NCBI GenBank assembly: GCA_942636505.2 | Contig: CALOGB020000174.1 | Span: 124,001-188,000, forward strand | Reading direction: 5' to 3' | Length of the DNA: 64,000 bases | Source: an uncultured bacterium | Lineage (GTDB): Bacteria > Pseudomonadota > Alphaproteobacteria > Sphingomonadales > Sphingomonadaceae | In this document: positions 1-8,321 of the stretch, one piece after another | Numbering within the stretch: position 1 is the first letter of the stretch | How the letters are laid out: each line of letters opens with the position of its first letter | The notes under the pieces: generated by a model | Seen by the model: only the letters and a program-made list of their open reading frames with translations | Told to the model about the DNA's origin: nothing | The model's database searches: none | Position numbers and translations under genes: made by a program

Positions 1-2189
1 TCGGCGATTTCGAGACCGGCTTCACCGAAACGCAGCTGACGCGCTACAACCGCACGCTCAATGGCATCAAGACCGCGTATGAGGGCAAGCAAGTGCGCGC
101 GACCGGATTCGCCGCGCATACCGACACGCTGTATTCGCGCGACGAAATCCAGGGCAACGGCCTGTCCGGTCCCTACCGCCTGTCGGGACGTAACATCGTG
201 CCCAACAGCGATAAATTGCGCCTCGAAACCCGCGACCGCTTCCGCTCCGAACTGATCGTCGCGACCACCCAACTCACCCGCCACATAGATTACGACATCG
301 ACACCTCAATGGGCACCGTACGCTTCCGCAATCCGGTCCTGAGTCGCGACAGCAACCTGAATCCGACCTTCATCGTCGCCGATTACGAAGTTGAGAGCGG
401 TCGGTCCGCGAAGCTCGCGGCGGCCGCGCGCGTCGCGACCAAGCTGGCGAATGGTCGCGTCGAAGTGGGGGCCGCGGTGATCCGCGACGAGACCAACGGC
501 AAGGCCACCGTGCTCGGTGCCGACATCAAGGCTCGCGTCACCGCGAATACCGAATTGCGTGGCGAGATCGCCAAGGGCGGCCGTGGCGGGCTGGGGCAGG
601 GGCTCGCCTATCTCGCCGAGATCGATCATCACGGTGCAAAGCTCGACCTGCTCGCCTATGCCCGGCAGCAGGATACCGCGTTCGGCGTTGGCCAGCAGAA
701 CCTGGTCGAGGCAGGCACGCGCAAGTTCGGGCTCGACGGTCGCGTTCGCCTGACCGACAAGCTCAGCCTGACGGGGCTTGCCTGGCATCAGCAGCAGCTC
801 GACGGCGCGGGAACGCGCACCGCGGCAGACGCCCGCCTCGAATATCGCCGTGAATCGGGTACGATCTTCGTCGGCGCGCAATATGCGTCCGATCGCGGCA
901 TCGACGGCAAGCACCGCGACAGCCGCCTGCTCACGGTGGGCGGCACGCAGCTGCTGTTCGACAGCAAGTTGAGCGTCACCTTGCAAACCCAGTTCGCACC
1001 GGGCGGGCAGAGCGACAGCGTCGACTTCCCGATCCGCCACCAGATCCAGCTGGCCTACCGGATCACGCCCGGCATCCGCCTGATCGGCGGCTACGAGATC
1101 GCGAACGGCGACGGCTATGTAGCGCATACCAAGCAACTGGGCTTCGACGTCGCGCCGTGGACCGGTGCCAAGCTGATGAGCACGCTGAACCAGCAGGCCA
1201 TGGGTGAGAATGGCGGGCGGACCTACGCGCAATACGGTCTCAGCCAATCGCTGCCGATCGGCAAGAACTGGACCATCGACGGCACGCTCGATGCGAGCAA
1301 CACGGTGAAGGGCACCATTCCCAAGGGCGCGGTGGTCAACCCGTTCCAGCCGGTCACCTCAGGTGGCTATGTCGGGCAGGACCAGACCAATGGCGATTAC
1401 GCGGCGGCTACGATCGGTGCGACCTATCGCCAGGCCCGCTGGTCGGTGAATGGTCGCCTGGAATATCGCAACGCCGACAGCGGCGATCGCTGGGGGATCA
1501 CCACCAACTTCCTGCGTACGCTGGGCCAAGGCAAGACACTCGCGTCGAGCATCAAGGGGTACACGATCAAGGACAAGACCGGTGCGGTCGCGACCTATGC
1601 CACCGCCGACGTCGCGCTCGCGCTGCGTCCGCTCGACAGCCGCTGGTCGGTGCTCGAACGGCTCGAACTGCGGCACGAGAGTGCGGATGCCGGGTTCTCG
1701 GACTCCAATTCGCTCGGCGTGCCGGCGTACGGCGGCGGCGACCAGGTGACGTCGCGGATCATCAACAATCTGGCGGTCAACTATCGCACCGGTCCCGAAG
1801 GGCTCGGCCACGGCACCGAGGCGACGCTGTATTACGGCGCGAAATACGTCGCCGGGCGCTTCGCCGACGATACCTATGACGGATATATCGACGTGACCGG
1901 GTTCGAGTTGCGCCAGGATATCGGCACGCGGTTCGACATCGGCGTCAGCGGTTCGGTCCAGCATGCGTGGCAGCGTGGTGCGTGGTCGTGGAGCGGCGGG
2001 CCGTCGGTCGGCGTGTCGCCCGCGCAGAACACGTGGATCAGCGCCGGCTACAATTTGTCCGGCTACCGCGACCGCGATTTCGAGGACGACCGCTACACGC
2101 GGCAGGGACCGTACGTCACGATGCGGCTGAAGTTCGACCAGACGACGATCGGTGGCGCCACGCGCGCCCTGTTCGGTGGTCGACGTTAA
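1..2189 (+). CDS. large outer-membrane protein, C-terminal part (5' end outside window)
   Basis: The reading frame is open from base 3 at the window edge to a TAA stop at 2187-2189, so only the last ~729 residues of a larger protein are seen. The visible part has no transmembrane helices. It shows alternating hydrophobic and polar residues with many short strands ending in Gly, Tyr or Trp (e.g. RWSVNGRLEYRN, NTWISAGYNLSGYRDRDF) and finishes with MRLKFDQ before a short tail, as expected of a beta-barrel outer-membrane protein. The opening (GDFETGFTETQLTRYNRTL) and the FRNPVLSRD/FIVADYEV stretch resemble large sphingomonad surface proteins often annotated as DUF11 or TonB-receptor-like. The exact family is inference. 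The start lies upstream of the window. Confidence 0.75.
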   Translation, partial: GDFETGFTETQLTRYNRTLNGIKTAYEGKQVRATGFAAHTDTLYSRDEIQGNGLSGPYRLSGRNIVPNSDKLRLETRDRFRSELIVATTQLTRHIDYDIDTSMGTVRFRNPVLSRDSNLNPTFIVADYEVESGRSAKLAAAARVATKLANGRVEVGAAVIRDETNGKATVLGADIKARVTANTELRGEIAKGGRGGLGQGLAYLAEIDHHGAKLDLLAYARQQDTAFGVGQQNLVEAGTRKFGLDGRVRLTDKLSLTGLAWHQQQLDGAGTRTAADARLEYRRESGTIFVGAQYASDRGIDGKHRDSRLLTVGGTQLLFDSKLSVTLQTQFAPGGQSDSVDFPIRHQIQLAYRITPGIRLIGGYEIANGDGYVAHTKQLGFDVAPWTGAKLMSTLNQQAMGENGGRTYAQYGLSQSLPIGKNWTIDGTLDASNTVKGTIPKGAVVNPFQPVTSGGYVGQDQTNGDYAAATIGATYRQARWSVNGRLEYRNADSGDRWGITTNFLRTLGQGKTLASSIKGYTIKDKTGAVATYATADVALALRPLDSRWSVLERLELRHESADAGFSDSNSLGVPAYGGGDQVTSRIINNLAVNYRTGPEGLGHGTEATLYYGAKYVAGRFADDTYDGYIDVTGFELRQDIGTRFDIGVSGSVQHAWQRGAWSWSGGPSVGVSPAQNTWISAGYNLSGYRDRDFEDDRYTRQGPYVTMRLKFDQTTIGGATRALFGGRR

Positions 2190-2207
2190 TTACAGGGAGA
2201 GAGATAT

Positions 2208-2459
2208 ATGCCGATGCCGAGCCAGCCCACACCCATGCCGCTGCCGCGCGACTTCACCGATCACGGTCCGTGCGTCGAGGAGCTCGCACGGGCGTTTGCG
2301 GCGCAGGATGCGGCGACCAGCGAGGCGCTGATCGAGACGCTGGCGACGCAGGCGATCCGCCAATGGCGCCTAGACGACGCGACGTTCTGGCAACGCGTGA
2401 AGTTCCAGGCGCGGATGATCCGGGCGAGGCAGGGGTCAGTGAGTTCGGGGAAGCACTGA
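2208..2459 (+). CDS. small hypothetical protein (83 aa)
   Basis: An 83-codon ATG gene lies 18 nt after the stop of the outer-membrane protein, with a good ribosome binding site (GGGAGAGAG) about 7 nt upstream. It is probably translated from the same transcript. The product is soluble-looking: a Pro/Met-rich start (MPMPSQPTPMPLPRDF) followed by an amphipathic helical region with ELARAFAAQDAATSEALIE and a basic end. There is no signal peptide or membrane segment. I do not recognise the family. Position and ribosome binding site argue for a real gene, perhaps an accessory of the upstream protein. Confidence 0.6.
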   Translation: MPMPSQPTPMPLPRDFTDHGPCVEELARAFAAQDAATSEALIETLATQAIRQWRLDDATFWQRVKFQARMIRARQGSVSSGKH

Positions 2460-2488
2460 GCGGCAAACACACGATCTCGCTGCCTTCC

Positions 2489-2596
2489 CCCCTCCCTGGA
2501 AGGGAGGGGCAGGGGGTGGGTCGGCTTCCGCAAAATCCGAACCGGAGTAACACAAGCAGGCCAACCCACCCCCAACCCCTCCCTTCCAGGGAGGGG
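2489..2596. repeat. palindromic element, family C copy 1
   Basis: Two hairpins in opposite orientation. The left arm CCCTCCCTGGAAGGGAGGGG reads as a stem around TGGA and continues into GGGGGTGGGT. The right arm is its complement (ACCCACCCCC then the same stem). The spacer is about 35 bp of ordinary sequence. A second copy lies at 38617-38723. It sits between convergent genes and could also act as a bidirectional terminator. Confidence 0.85.
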
Positions 2597-2639
2597 CGCG
2601 CGTCGGCTTATCGGTCGCGCGTTCGAGACTCAGCCACCG

Positions 2640-2792
2640 CTACTTCTCGTCGGTGGTCAGCTTCACCTTGTTGGGCAGCTTCTTCCCCTTGGTCCGGCGC
2701 GAGGGCAGCTGGACCGGGTTCTTCTTCTTCCACTGCGCAAACGTCATCGGCCCCTCGGGCGTGTCGATGATCGTGTCGTCGATCGAACTCAT
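2640..2792 (-). CDS. small basic hypothetical protein (50 aa)
   Basis: A 50-codon frame on the minus strand starts at ATG 2792 and ends at TAG 2640. A longer in-frame extension exists, but it would run through the tRNA-Leu gene, so the internal ATG is the sensible start. The peptide begins MSSIDDTIIDTPEGPMTFAQ and continues into a very Lys/Arg-rich half (WKKKNPVQLPSRRTKGKKLP), ending TTDEK. It has no Cys and no membrane segment. The family is unknown to me. The acidic head and basic tail suggest a small nucleic-acid-associated protein, but that is a guess. Confidence 0.55.
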   Translation of the reverse strand: MSSIDDTIIDTPEGPMTFAQWKKKNPVQLPSRRTKGKKLPNKVKLTTDEK

Positions 2793-2869
2793 GCAATGCC
2801 TCCGCCAAGCCCAACGCACGGCCGCGAAAGGGGGACCCTCGAAGGGGGTGTTTACGCTAATCTGAAAAA

Positions 2870-2956
2870 TGGTGCGGCCAAGAAGACTCGAACTTCCACG
2901 GGCTTTCGCCCACAACGACCTCAACGTTGCGCGTCTACCAGTTCCGCCATGGCCGC
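2870..2956 (-). tRNA. tRNA-Leu (GAG anticodon)
   Basis: Reading the minus strand from 2956, GCGGCCA pairs with TGGCCGC to form the acceptor stem, followed by discriminator A and an encoded CCA. The anticodon arm is CAACG-TTGAGGT-CGTTG, giving anticodon GAG. The variable arm is long (TGGGCGAAAGCCCG forms a stem), which is typical of class II tRNAs such as Leu. The T arm carries GTTCGAGTC. At 87 nt the size fits tRNA-Leu. It reads CUC/CUU codons. The acceptor, anticodon and variable arms that I checked all pair. Confidence 0.95.
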
Positions 2957-3095
2957 CCATGAAACATCACCGGGCGGACCCGGCATCTGGTAGGCGAGCG
3001 CCACTAGCAAGGGTTTGAACGCTACGCAACGCCCTTTGCGAAAAAGCGTTCGTCCGGTACCGCAAACGATGCCTGCGCCCTTTCTCTCTACCGAT

Positions 3096-4433
3096 ATGAA
3101 CGCCGAGACGCGGCGCATTCTCGCGCTGGCGTGGCCAGTGATGCTGACGAGCCTCAACTGGACGATCTTGCACGTCACCGATGTGATTGTGGTCGGCTTG
3201 GTCGGCGCACACGAGGTGGCGGCACTGGGTGCGAGCCGCTCGCTGACGTTCATCGCGATCGTCACAGGGCTCGCGTGGCTGTCGGGCGTGCTGGTCCATA
3301 CCGCGCGTGCCGACGGGGCGGGGGACCTGCCGCGAACCGGGCAGGTGCTCCGCGAAGGTCTCGTTCTGGGGTTGCTGCTCGGGCTCGTCGTTGGCGGCGT
3401 GATGTTCGTGTTCGCGGACGGCATGCTCGCGGGACTCGGCGTCGCGCCTGCGCTGGTCGAGCCGGCCGGCCGGGTCGTGCGGGTGATGGCGTTCACTTAT
3501 CCGCCGCAGCTGATGATCGTCGCCGCCAGTTTCTTCCTGGAAGGCGTCAGCAGACCGCGCCGTGTCGCGGTGGTCAACCTGTCGATCCTGCCGCTCAACG
3601 CGATGCTCGCCTGGGCGATGTCGGGCGGTCATCTCGGGCTGCCGGCGATGGGGGCTGTCGGGGCAGCGACGGCCACCGCGATCGCGTCGGGATTGGGGGC
3701 AGTCGGGATGATCGCCGCGGCGCTGACCTTGCCGCGCGCGAAGGAGCGCGGCGTTCGGCGAATCGATCTGGCCGCCTGGCGCGGGGTGCCAGCCGGGATC
3801 GCGGCGCTGGCGGTGTTCGGGATCGTGCCAGCCGTTGCGTCCGGTCTGGAGCTTGCCGGCTTCTCGATTCTGATCGCATTGTCGACGCAGTTCGGCGACG
3901 ACGTCGCGCACGCGTTCCAGATCGTGTTCTCGGTTCACAACGTCACGTTCGGGTTGGCGCTTGGGCTTGGCTCCGCGTGTGGCGTCCGTGTCGGCAATGC
4001 GGTGGGCGAGGGCGATCCCAAGGCCGGTATTTCGCGCGCGTTGATCGCGACTGGGCTGTCGATGCTCGCGTTGGGGGTGTGCGGGATCGTCCTGATCGTC
4101 GCGCGGGGGCCGATCGTTGCGGCGTTTCCGGCCGATGCCGCGACTCATGCGGTCGCGCTGGCGATGCTGCCGGTGTGGGCGCCGTTCATCCTGTTCGACG
4201 GCGCGCAGGTGGTACTGGTCTACGCGCTCCGCTCGCTCGGCGATCAGGTCGTCGCGGGCGTGAACAGCATCGTAGCGTATTTCATCGTTACCGGCGGCGC
4301 GGGCTGGTGGCTGGTGCGCGCCGGCGTTGGGCCGATGGCACTGGTCTATGCCTCCGGGCTCGGGATGCTGACCGCGGCGCTGTTGCACGGCGCGCGGTTC
4401 TGGATCGTGAGCCGACGTTTGCGGCGCGCCTAG
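3096..4433 (+). CDS. MATE family efflux transporter
   Basis: A polytopic membrane protein of 445 residues with about 12 hydrophobic segments in two similar halves, the layout of MATE/DinF-type cation-coupled drug exporters. The start MNAETRRILALAWPVMLTSL runs directly into helix 1, and the motif DVIVVGLVGAHEVAALGASRS matches the helix 2 region of bacterial MATE proteins. Upstream in-frame alternatives exist (ATG 3069, TTG 3015), but none has a clear ribosome binding site. I prefer 3096 because it gives the usual short N-terminus. The 3' end overlaps the convergent zinc-ribbon gene by 4 nt. Substrate is unknown. Confidence 0.88.
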   Translation: MNAETRRILALAWPVMLTSLNWTILHVTDVIVVGLVGAHEVAALGASRSLTFIAIVTGLAWLSGVLVHTARADGAGDLPRTGQVLREGLVLGLLLGLVVGGVMFVFADGMLAGLGVAPALVEPAGRVVRVMAFTYPPQLMIVAASFFLEGVSRPRRVAVVNLSILPLNAMLAWAMSGGHLGLPAMGAVGAATATAIASGLGAVGMIAAALTLPRAKERGVRRIDLAAWRGVPAGIAALAVFGIVPAVASGLELAGFSILIALSTQFGDDVAHAFQIVFSVHNVTFGLALGLGSACGVRVGNAVGEGDPKAGISRALIATGLSMLALGVCGIVLIVARGPIVAAFPADAATHAVALAMLPVWAPFILFDGAQVVLVYALRSLGDQVVAGVNSIVAYFIVTGGAGWWLVRAGVGPMALVYASGLGMLTAALLHGARFWIVSRRLRRA

Positions 4434-5197
4434 CGCGTCGCCTCGCCGGCAAAGCTCAGCTCGAGGCGCTTCGAGTTCGCGGGCACGTTCAGCGTCGCGG
4501 AGTTGAAGTCGATCGCACCGCCGGGGGCCAGAGTCCGCTGCTGCGGGGTGATCGTCCAGCTATACACCAGCCGCCCCTGCGCATCGCGGAGTTCGGCGCG
4601 GATGTCGGGCACGCGCTGGCGCTGGTTCGACGGGTTGGTGACTTGCCCGCTGACCGCGAACAGTTCGGAGCCGTTGTCGAGTTCGCGGCGCTCGATCGGA
4701 TTGTCGCGCAACCGCAGCGGTGTCTCGTCGCTGCCGGTTCCGAGACCGAGCTTGGCCGCGACGCCCGGTGCACCAAGATACACGATAGCTCCCGCTGCGA
4801 TCAGCATCAGCAGCCCGGCCAGCACCGCGACGATCGTCCAGCGCCGCGTCGTGTTCCGACGCAGGCGAACCGGCAGGTTCTCGATCTGTGGAGTTACCGG
4901 TGGAGCGAATGTAGGCGTTACGACCGCGGGCTCGGGCGCGACCGGTGCGGCAGGGGCGAAAGGCGCGAACCGTTCGGCTGGCTCCACGATCGGCGGCCGC
5001 GCCAGCGGGGCGAGCGGTGGTGGTGCGGGGGCGAGTGGCGTCGACTCCGGGATCTCCAGCGCGTCCTCGACGTCGGGTGCTGCCGCTTGGAACCAGCTAT
5101 GCTTGCAATTGGCGCAGCGCACGGTGCGCCCCTCGGTCCCGATCGCGCTGTCGGGAACCAGATAGCGCGTGCTGCACTCGGGACATTGGAGGATCAT
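4430..5197 (-). CDS. MJ0042-type zinc-ribbon protein with membrane segment and C-terminal beta domain
   Basis: The N-terminus MILQCPECSTRYLVPDSAIG carries Cys5 and Cys8, with Cys28 and Cys31 in RCANCKHSW, together a complete four-cysteine zinc ribbon. A Pro/Ala-rich linker (about residues 45-110) leads to one transmembrane helix (about 120-142). A periplasmic domain of about 110 residues follows, of the DUF3426/FxLYD kind (FAVSGQVTNPSNQRQ, LVYSWTITP). It starts 165 nt from the divergent ftsE gene; this neighbourhood recurs in alphaproteobacteria and suggests, but does not prove, an envelope or division-related role. The 3' end overlaps the MATE gene convergently. Confidence 0.85.
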   Translation of the reverse strand: MILQCPECSTRYLVPDSAIGTEGRTVRCANCKHSWFQAAAPDVEDALEIPESTPLAPAPPPLAPLARPPIVEPAERFAPFAPAAPVAPEPAVVTPTFAPPVTPQIENLPVRLRRNTTRRWTIVAVLAGLLMLIAAGAIVYLGAPGVAAKLGLGTGSDETPLRLRDNPIERRELDNGSELFAVSGQVTNPSNQRQRVPDIRAELRDAQGRLVYSWTITPQQRTLAPGGAIDFNSATLNVPANSKRLELSFAGEATR

Positions 5198-5362
5198 GGG
5201 TACGCTTCACCAGCGGCCGCCGGAGCGCGACCGTATCTTGTGCCGAATAAGCACGCGGCCCGCATATGTGGCAAGCTTGAAGCGGCGCGCGCTTTCATGG
5301 CAAAGCGCCGATACGGGCATTGGCACGGACATCAAGCGGGCGAGAGCGGGCGCAACCACGTC

Positions 5363-6082
5363 ATGGCGAATATCGTCCAATTCGAAAACGTCGGGCTTCG
5401 CTACGGCACGGGCCCTGATGCAGGGCCGGAGACGCTGGCGGACCTCAGCTTCACGCTGCGTAGCGGTGCGTTCTACTTCCTCACCGGCGCGAGTGGGGCG
5501 GGGAAGACCTCGTTGCTCAAGCTGTTGTATCTTGCGCAGCGCCCAACCCGCGGCGTGATCCGGCTGTTCGGCGAAGATGCGGTGGTGTTGTCGCGGGACC
5601 GGCTGCCCGGGTTTCGGCGGCGGATCGGCGTGGTGTTCCAGGATTTCCGGCTGGTCCCGCATCTGTCGACCTGGGACAATATCGCGCTGCCGTTGCGCGT
5701 GGCGGGGATGCCAGAGGCGGACATCGAGCAACCGGTGCGCGAGATGCTCGCCTGGGTCGGGCTGACCGAGCGTGCGGATGCGCGGCCGGCAACATTGTCG
5801 GGCGGCGAGCAGCAGCGCGTCGCGATCGCCCGCGCGGTGATCGCGCGCCCCGAGATCCTGGTCGCGGACGAGCCGACCGGCAACGTCGATCCCGACATGG
5901 CCGAGCGACTGCTGCACCTGTTCGAATCGCTCAACAAGCTGGGGACGACCGTGGTGGTCGCGACGCACGACTTCCACCTGCTGGGGCGGATACCGGGGGC
6001 GCAGATGATGCGGCTCGATCGCGGGCGGCTGCTCGATCCGACGGGTTCGCTCCGCTACCCACCGACGCGGCCCGATTCATGA
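5363..6082 (+). CDS. ftsE: cell division ATP-binding protein FtsE
   Basis: A 239-residue ABC ATPase. Walker A is GASGAGKT (residues 42-49), the Q-loop is [11 protein letters not shown], the signature is LSGGEQQ (145-151), Walker B plus catalytic Glu is ILVADEP (165-171), and the switch His is H202 in [11 protein letters not shown]. FtsE works with the membrane partner FtsX at the divisome, where the pair controls cell-wall amidases. The frame is open further upstream, but [15 protein letters not shown] matches the usual FtsE start, so ATG 5363 is chosen. The stop overlaps ftsX in an ATGA junction, so the two are translationally coupled. Confidence 0.95.
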   Translation: MANIVQFENVGLRYGTGPDAGPETLADLSFTLRSGAFYFLTGASGAGKTSLLKLLYLAQRPTRGVIRLFGEDAVVLSRDRLPGFRRRIGVVFQDFRLVPHLSTWDNIALPLRVAGMPEADIEQPVREMLAWVGLTERADARPATLSGGEQQRVAIARAVIARPEILVADEPTGNVDPDMAERLLHLFESLNKLGTTVVVATHDFHLLGRIPGAQMMRLDRGRLLDPTGSLRYPPTRPDS

Positions 6083-6972
6083 GGGCGTCGAAGGCGCGAT
6101 CGTCGGTCGAGCGCCGCGTGCTCGACGAAGCGGGCGGCCTGCGCGCAATGACGTGGGTGATGGCGATCATGCTGTTCCTGACGGTGCTCGCCGCCGCCTT
6201 GGGGCTGGCGACCGCGGGTGCGGCGCGCTTGCTCGATCGGCAGTTGGCGGGGCGGCTGACCGTGCAGGTCGTCGATGGCGATCCCGTACGCCGAGATGCC
6301 GTCGCGGCGCGCGTGCTGGCTGCGCTGCGGACGATGCCGGCGGTGGCGACGGCGACGCCGGTCGACCGCGCCGAACTCACGCGACTGCTGCAACCCTGGC
6401 TCGGGTCGGATAGTGCGGACCCGCAATTGCCGGTGCCCGCGATGATCGATGTCGACCTCGCCGACCACAACGAGGTGGCCGCCACGCGCGTTGCGACCAG
6501 TGTCCGCCGCCTGAGCCCGATCGTCCGCGTCGACCGCCACGAAAGCTGGATGTCGCCGGTCAACGACGTGATGCGCTCGCTGACGTTTCTCGCACTGGCG
6601 CTGGTCCTGCTGATGGCGAGCGCGACTGCCGCGGTCGTCGTGCTGGCCGCGCGCGCAGGGCTGGAGACGCACCGCGAGACGATCGCGGTGATGCACATGC
6701 TCGGCTCGACCGATCTCCAGGTCGCGCGGCTGTTCCAGCGGCGGATCGCGCTCGATGCGACGATCGGCGGGCTCGGCGGCGGCATCGCGGCGTTGCTGGT
6801 GGTAGCGTTCGTCGGCATCCGGTTGCACGGACTGGGTTCGGAACTGCTCGGCGGGGTGACGCTGGGTGGAGTCGACTGGGTCGCCCTCGCGATACTGCCG
6901 ATCGCGTTCGTCGTCCTCGCCACGCTCGCCGCCCGCGTGACGATCGTCCGCGCGCTGAGGCATATCCTGTGA
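6079..6972 (+). CDS. ftsX: cell division protein FtsX (permease-like)
   Basis: A 297-residue membrane protein with the FtsX layout: a short basic cytoplasmic tail, one transmembrane helix (about residues 25-47, MTWVMAIMLFLTVLAAALGL), an extracytoplasmic loop of about 120 residues, then three more helices (starting near 165, 220 and 265). RRISPIVRVDR-like stretches and the loop before helix 2 fit the region that contacts murein hydrolase regulators. It begins in the ATGA overlap with ftsE and ends in a GTGA overlap with the next gene, so all four genes from 5363 to 8182 form one coupled operon. Confidence 0.93.
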   Translation: MRASKARSSVERRVLDEAGGLRAMTWVMAIMLFLTVLAAALGLATAGAARLLDRQLAGRLTVQVVDGDPVRRDAVAARVLAALRTMPAVATATPVDRAELTRLLQPWLGSDSADPQLPVPAMIDVDLADHNEVAATRVATSVRRLSPIVRVDRHESWMSPVNDVMRSLTFLALALVLLMASATAAVVVLAARAGLETHRETIAVMHMLGSTDLQVARLFQRRIALDATIGGLGGGIAALLVVAFVGIRLHGLGSELLGGVTLGGVDWVALAILPIAFVVLATLAARVTIVRALRHIL

Positions 6973-7505
6973 TCGTCCGGCTGTTCGGTATCATGGCGCT
7001 CGCCTGGGCGTTCGGGTTCGCGCTGTTCATGCTGCTGCTGCCCAAGCCGCTCGACGGTTTCACGTCCGACGCTATCGTCGTGCCGACCGGTGGGGCAGGG
7101 CGGATCGACCGCGGCATCGCGCTGCTCCGCGATCACCAGGCGAAGCGGATGCTGGTGACGGGCGTCGCGCCGGGGGTGCGGCCGATCGACTTAGCGCTCG
7201 AGTATCGTACGTCGCCCGCGTTGTTCGCCTGCTGCATCGATCTCGGTGCCGACGCGGTCGATACGCGCTCGAACGCGGAGGAGACCGCACAGTGGGTGCG
7301 CGTGCATAAATACCGGTCGGTGCGGCTGGTGACGTCGGACTGGCACGTCGCGCGCGCCCGAATGGAACTGGCGGCGGCGCTCGACAAGAATGTCGTGATC
7401 CTTGGCGATGGCGTTCCGGGGACACCGCGGCTCGGGACCTTGGTCAACGAATATAACAAGTTGATCCTTCGCCGGATCGCGTTGTGGATTGGATATGGCG
7501 GATGA
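6969..7505 (+). CDS. YdcF family (DUF218) membrane-anchored protein
   Basis: A 178-residue protein with an N-terminal membrane anchor (about residues 1-24) followed by the DUF218/YdcF fold: DAIVVPTGGAGRIDRGIALL near the start and VRLVTSDWHVARARMEL in the second half. YdcF relatives bind S-adenosylmethionine or act in envelope processes such as SanA-like barrier functions; the exact reaction is not known here. The start is GTG 6969 in a GTGA overlap with the ftsX stop, and the end overlaps plsC in ATGA. Placement between ftsX and an acyltransferase points to envelope biogenesis. Confidence 0.87.
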   Translation: MIVRLFGIMALAWAFGFALFMLLLPKPLDGFTSDAIVVPTGGAGRIDRGIALLRDHQAKRMLVTGVAPGVRPIDLALEYRTSPALFACCIDLGADAVDTRSNAEETAQWVRVHKYRSVRLVTSDWHVARARMELAAALDKNVVILGDGVPGTPRLGTLVNEYNKLILRRIALWIGYGG

Positions 7506-8182
7506 TCTGGCTGCGTAACTGGGCGTTCATGCTCGTTTTCTACACGATCTCGGTGCCGATCGTGGTGACCGTGCCGATCTCGGCATTGTTCGGCGCGCGC
7601 GCGGTGATCGTGCATTCGACGATCTGGACGCGCTTCCACCGCTGGTGCGCGCGCGCGATCCTCGGCGTGCACATCCGGATCGAGGGGACGCGGCCGACCG
7701 AGCCGGCGTTCTACGCGTGCAAGCACCAGGCGATGTTCGAGACGCTCGAATTGCAGGCGTTGCTCGATGGCCCGGCGATCGTGTTGAAGCGCGAATTGGC
7801 GGATATCCCGGCCTGGGGCTGGGCGGCGCGGCGCTACGGCGCGATCGTCGTCGACCGCGAGGCGTCGGCGAAGGCGATGCGGAACATGATGCGCGAGGCT
7901 ACCGCAGCGAAAGCGACCGGGCGCTCGATCCTGATCTTTCCGGAGGGCACGCGGGTGTCGCCGGGCGAGCATCCGCCGCTGAAGCCAGGGTTCGCCGGGC
8001 TGTACCGTGCGCTGAAGATGCCGACGGTGCCGATCGCGTGCGACAGCGGTCTGGTGTGGCCGAAAAAGGGACCGAAGCTGCCGGGGGTGATCACCTTCCG
8101 GTTCGGCGAGGTGGTGCCGCCGGGCCTGCCGCGCGAGGAAGCGGAGCAGCGGGTCCACGCGGCGATGAACGCGCTGGATTAG
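7502..8182 (+). CDS. lysophospholipid acyltransferase (1-acylglycerol-3-phosphate O-acyltransferase, PlsC family)
   Basis: A 226-residue acyltransferase that would add the second acyl chain during phosphatidic acid synthesis at the inner membrane. One or two N-terminal membrane segments (about residues 5-35) precede the catalytic block. The catalytic His lies in KHQAMFE (H75), where the usual HX4D aspartate is Glu80, a substitution I recall from alphaproteobacterial members. The substrate motif FPEGTR is at 146-151. ATG 7502 overlaps the preceding stop as ATGA; an upstream GTG at 7484 is less likely. A palindromic element follows 13 nt after the stop. Confidence 0.9.
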   Translation: MIWLRNWAFMLVFYTISVPIVVTVPISALFGARAVIVHSTIWTRFHRWCARAILGVHIRIEGTRPTEPAFYACKHQAMFETLELQALLDGPAIVLKRELADIPAWGWAARRYGAIVVDREASAKAMRNMMREATAAKATGRSILIFPEGTRVSPGEHPPLKPGFAGLYRALKMPTVPIACDSGLVWPKKGPKLPGVITFRFGEVVPPGLPREEAEQRVHAAMNALD

Positions 8183-8195
8183 ACCAAGCAGTCGA

Positions 8196-8298
8196 CCACC
8201 CCGGCGAAGGCCGGGGCCCAATTGGGGGACGTTTTTAATGTGCGTTGCTCGCGGTTACTCGAGCCTACCCAATTGGGCCCCGGCCTTCGCCGGGGTGG
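8196..8298. repeat. palindromic element, family A copy 1
   Basis: Perfect inverted arms of about 31 bp begin CCACCCCGGCGAAGGCCGGG, continue into GCCCAATTGGG, and return as the complement at the right end. Each arm is itself a hairpin (CCCCGGC-GAAG-GCCGGGG). The spacer is about 40 bp. Other copies lie at 28291, 35169, 41701, 47349 and 57616. It separates plsC from the convergent tyrA and may end both transcripts. Confidence 0.92.
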
Positions 8299-8321
8299 CG
8301 TTTAGGTAAGTTGAGCACCGC

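Noticed and set aside
306..1247. Long open frame on the minus strand opposite the first gene
   Set aside because: GC-rich codon bias creates long shadow frames. The plus-strand frame has the coherent beta-barrel composition; the antisense product looks like random Arg/Ala/Asp-rich sequence.
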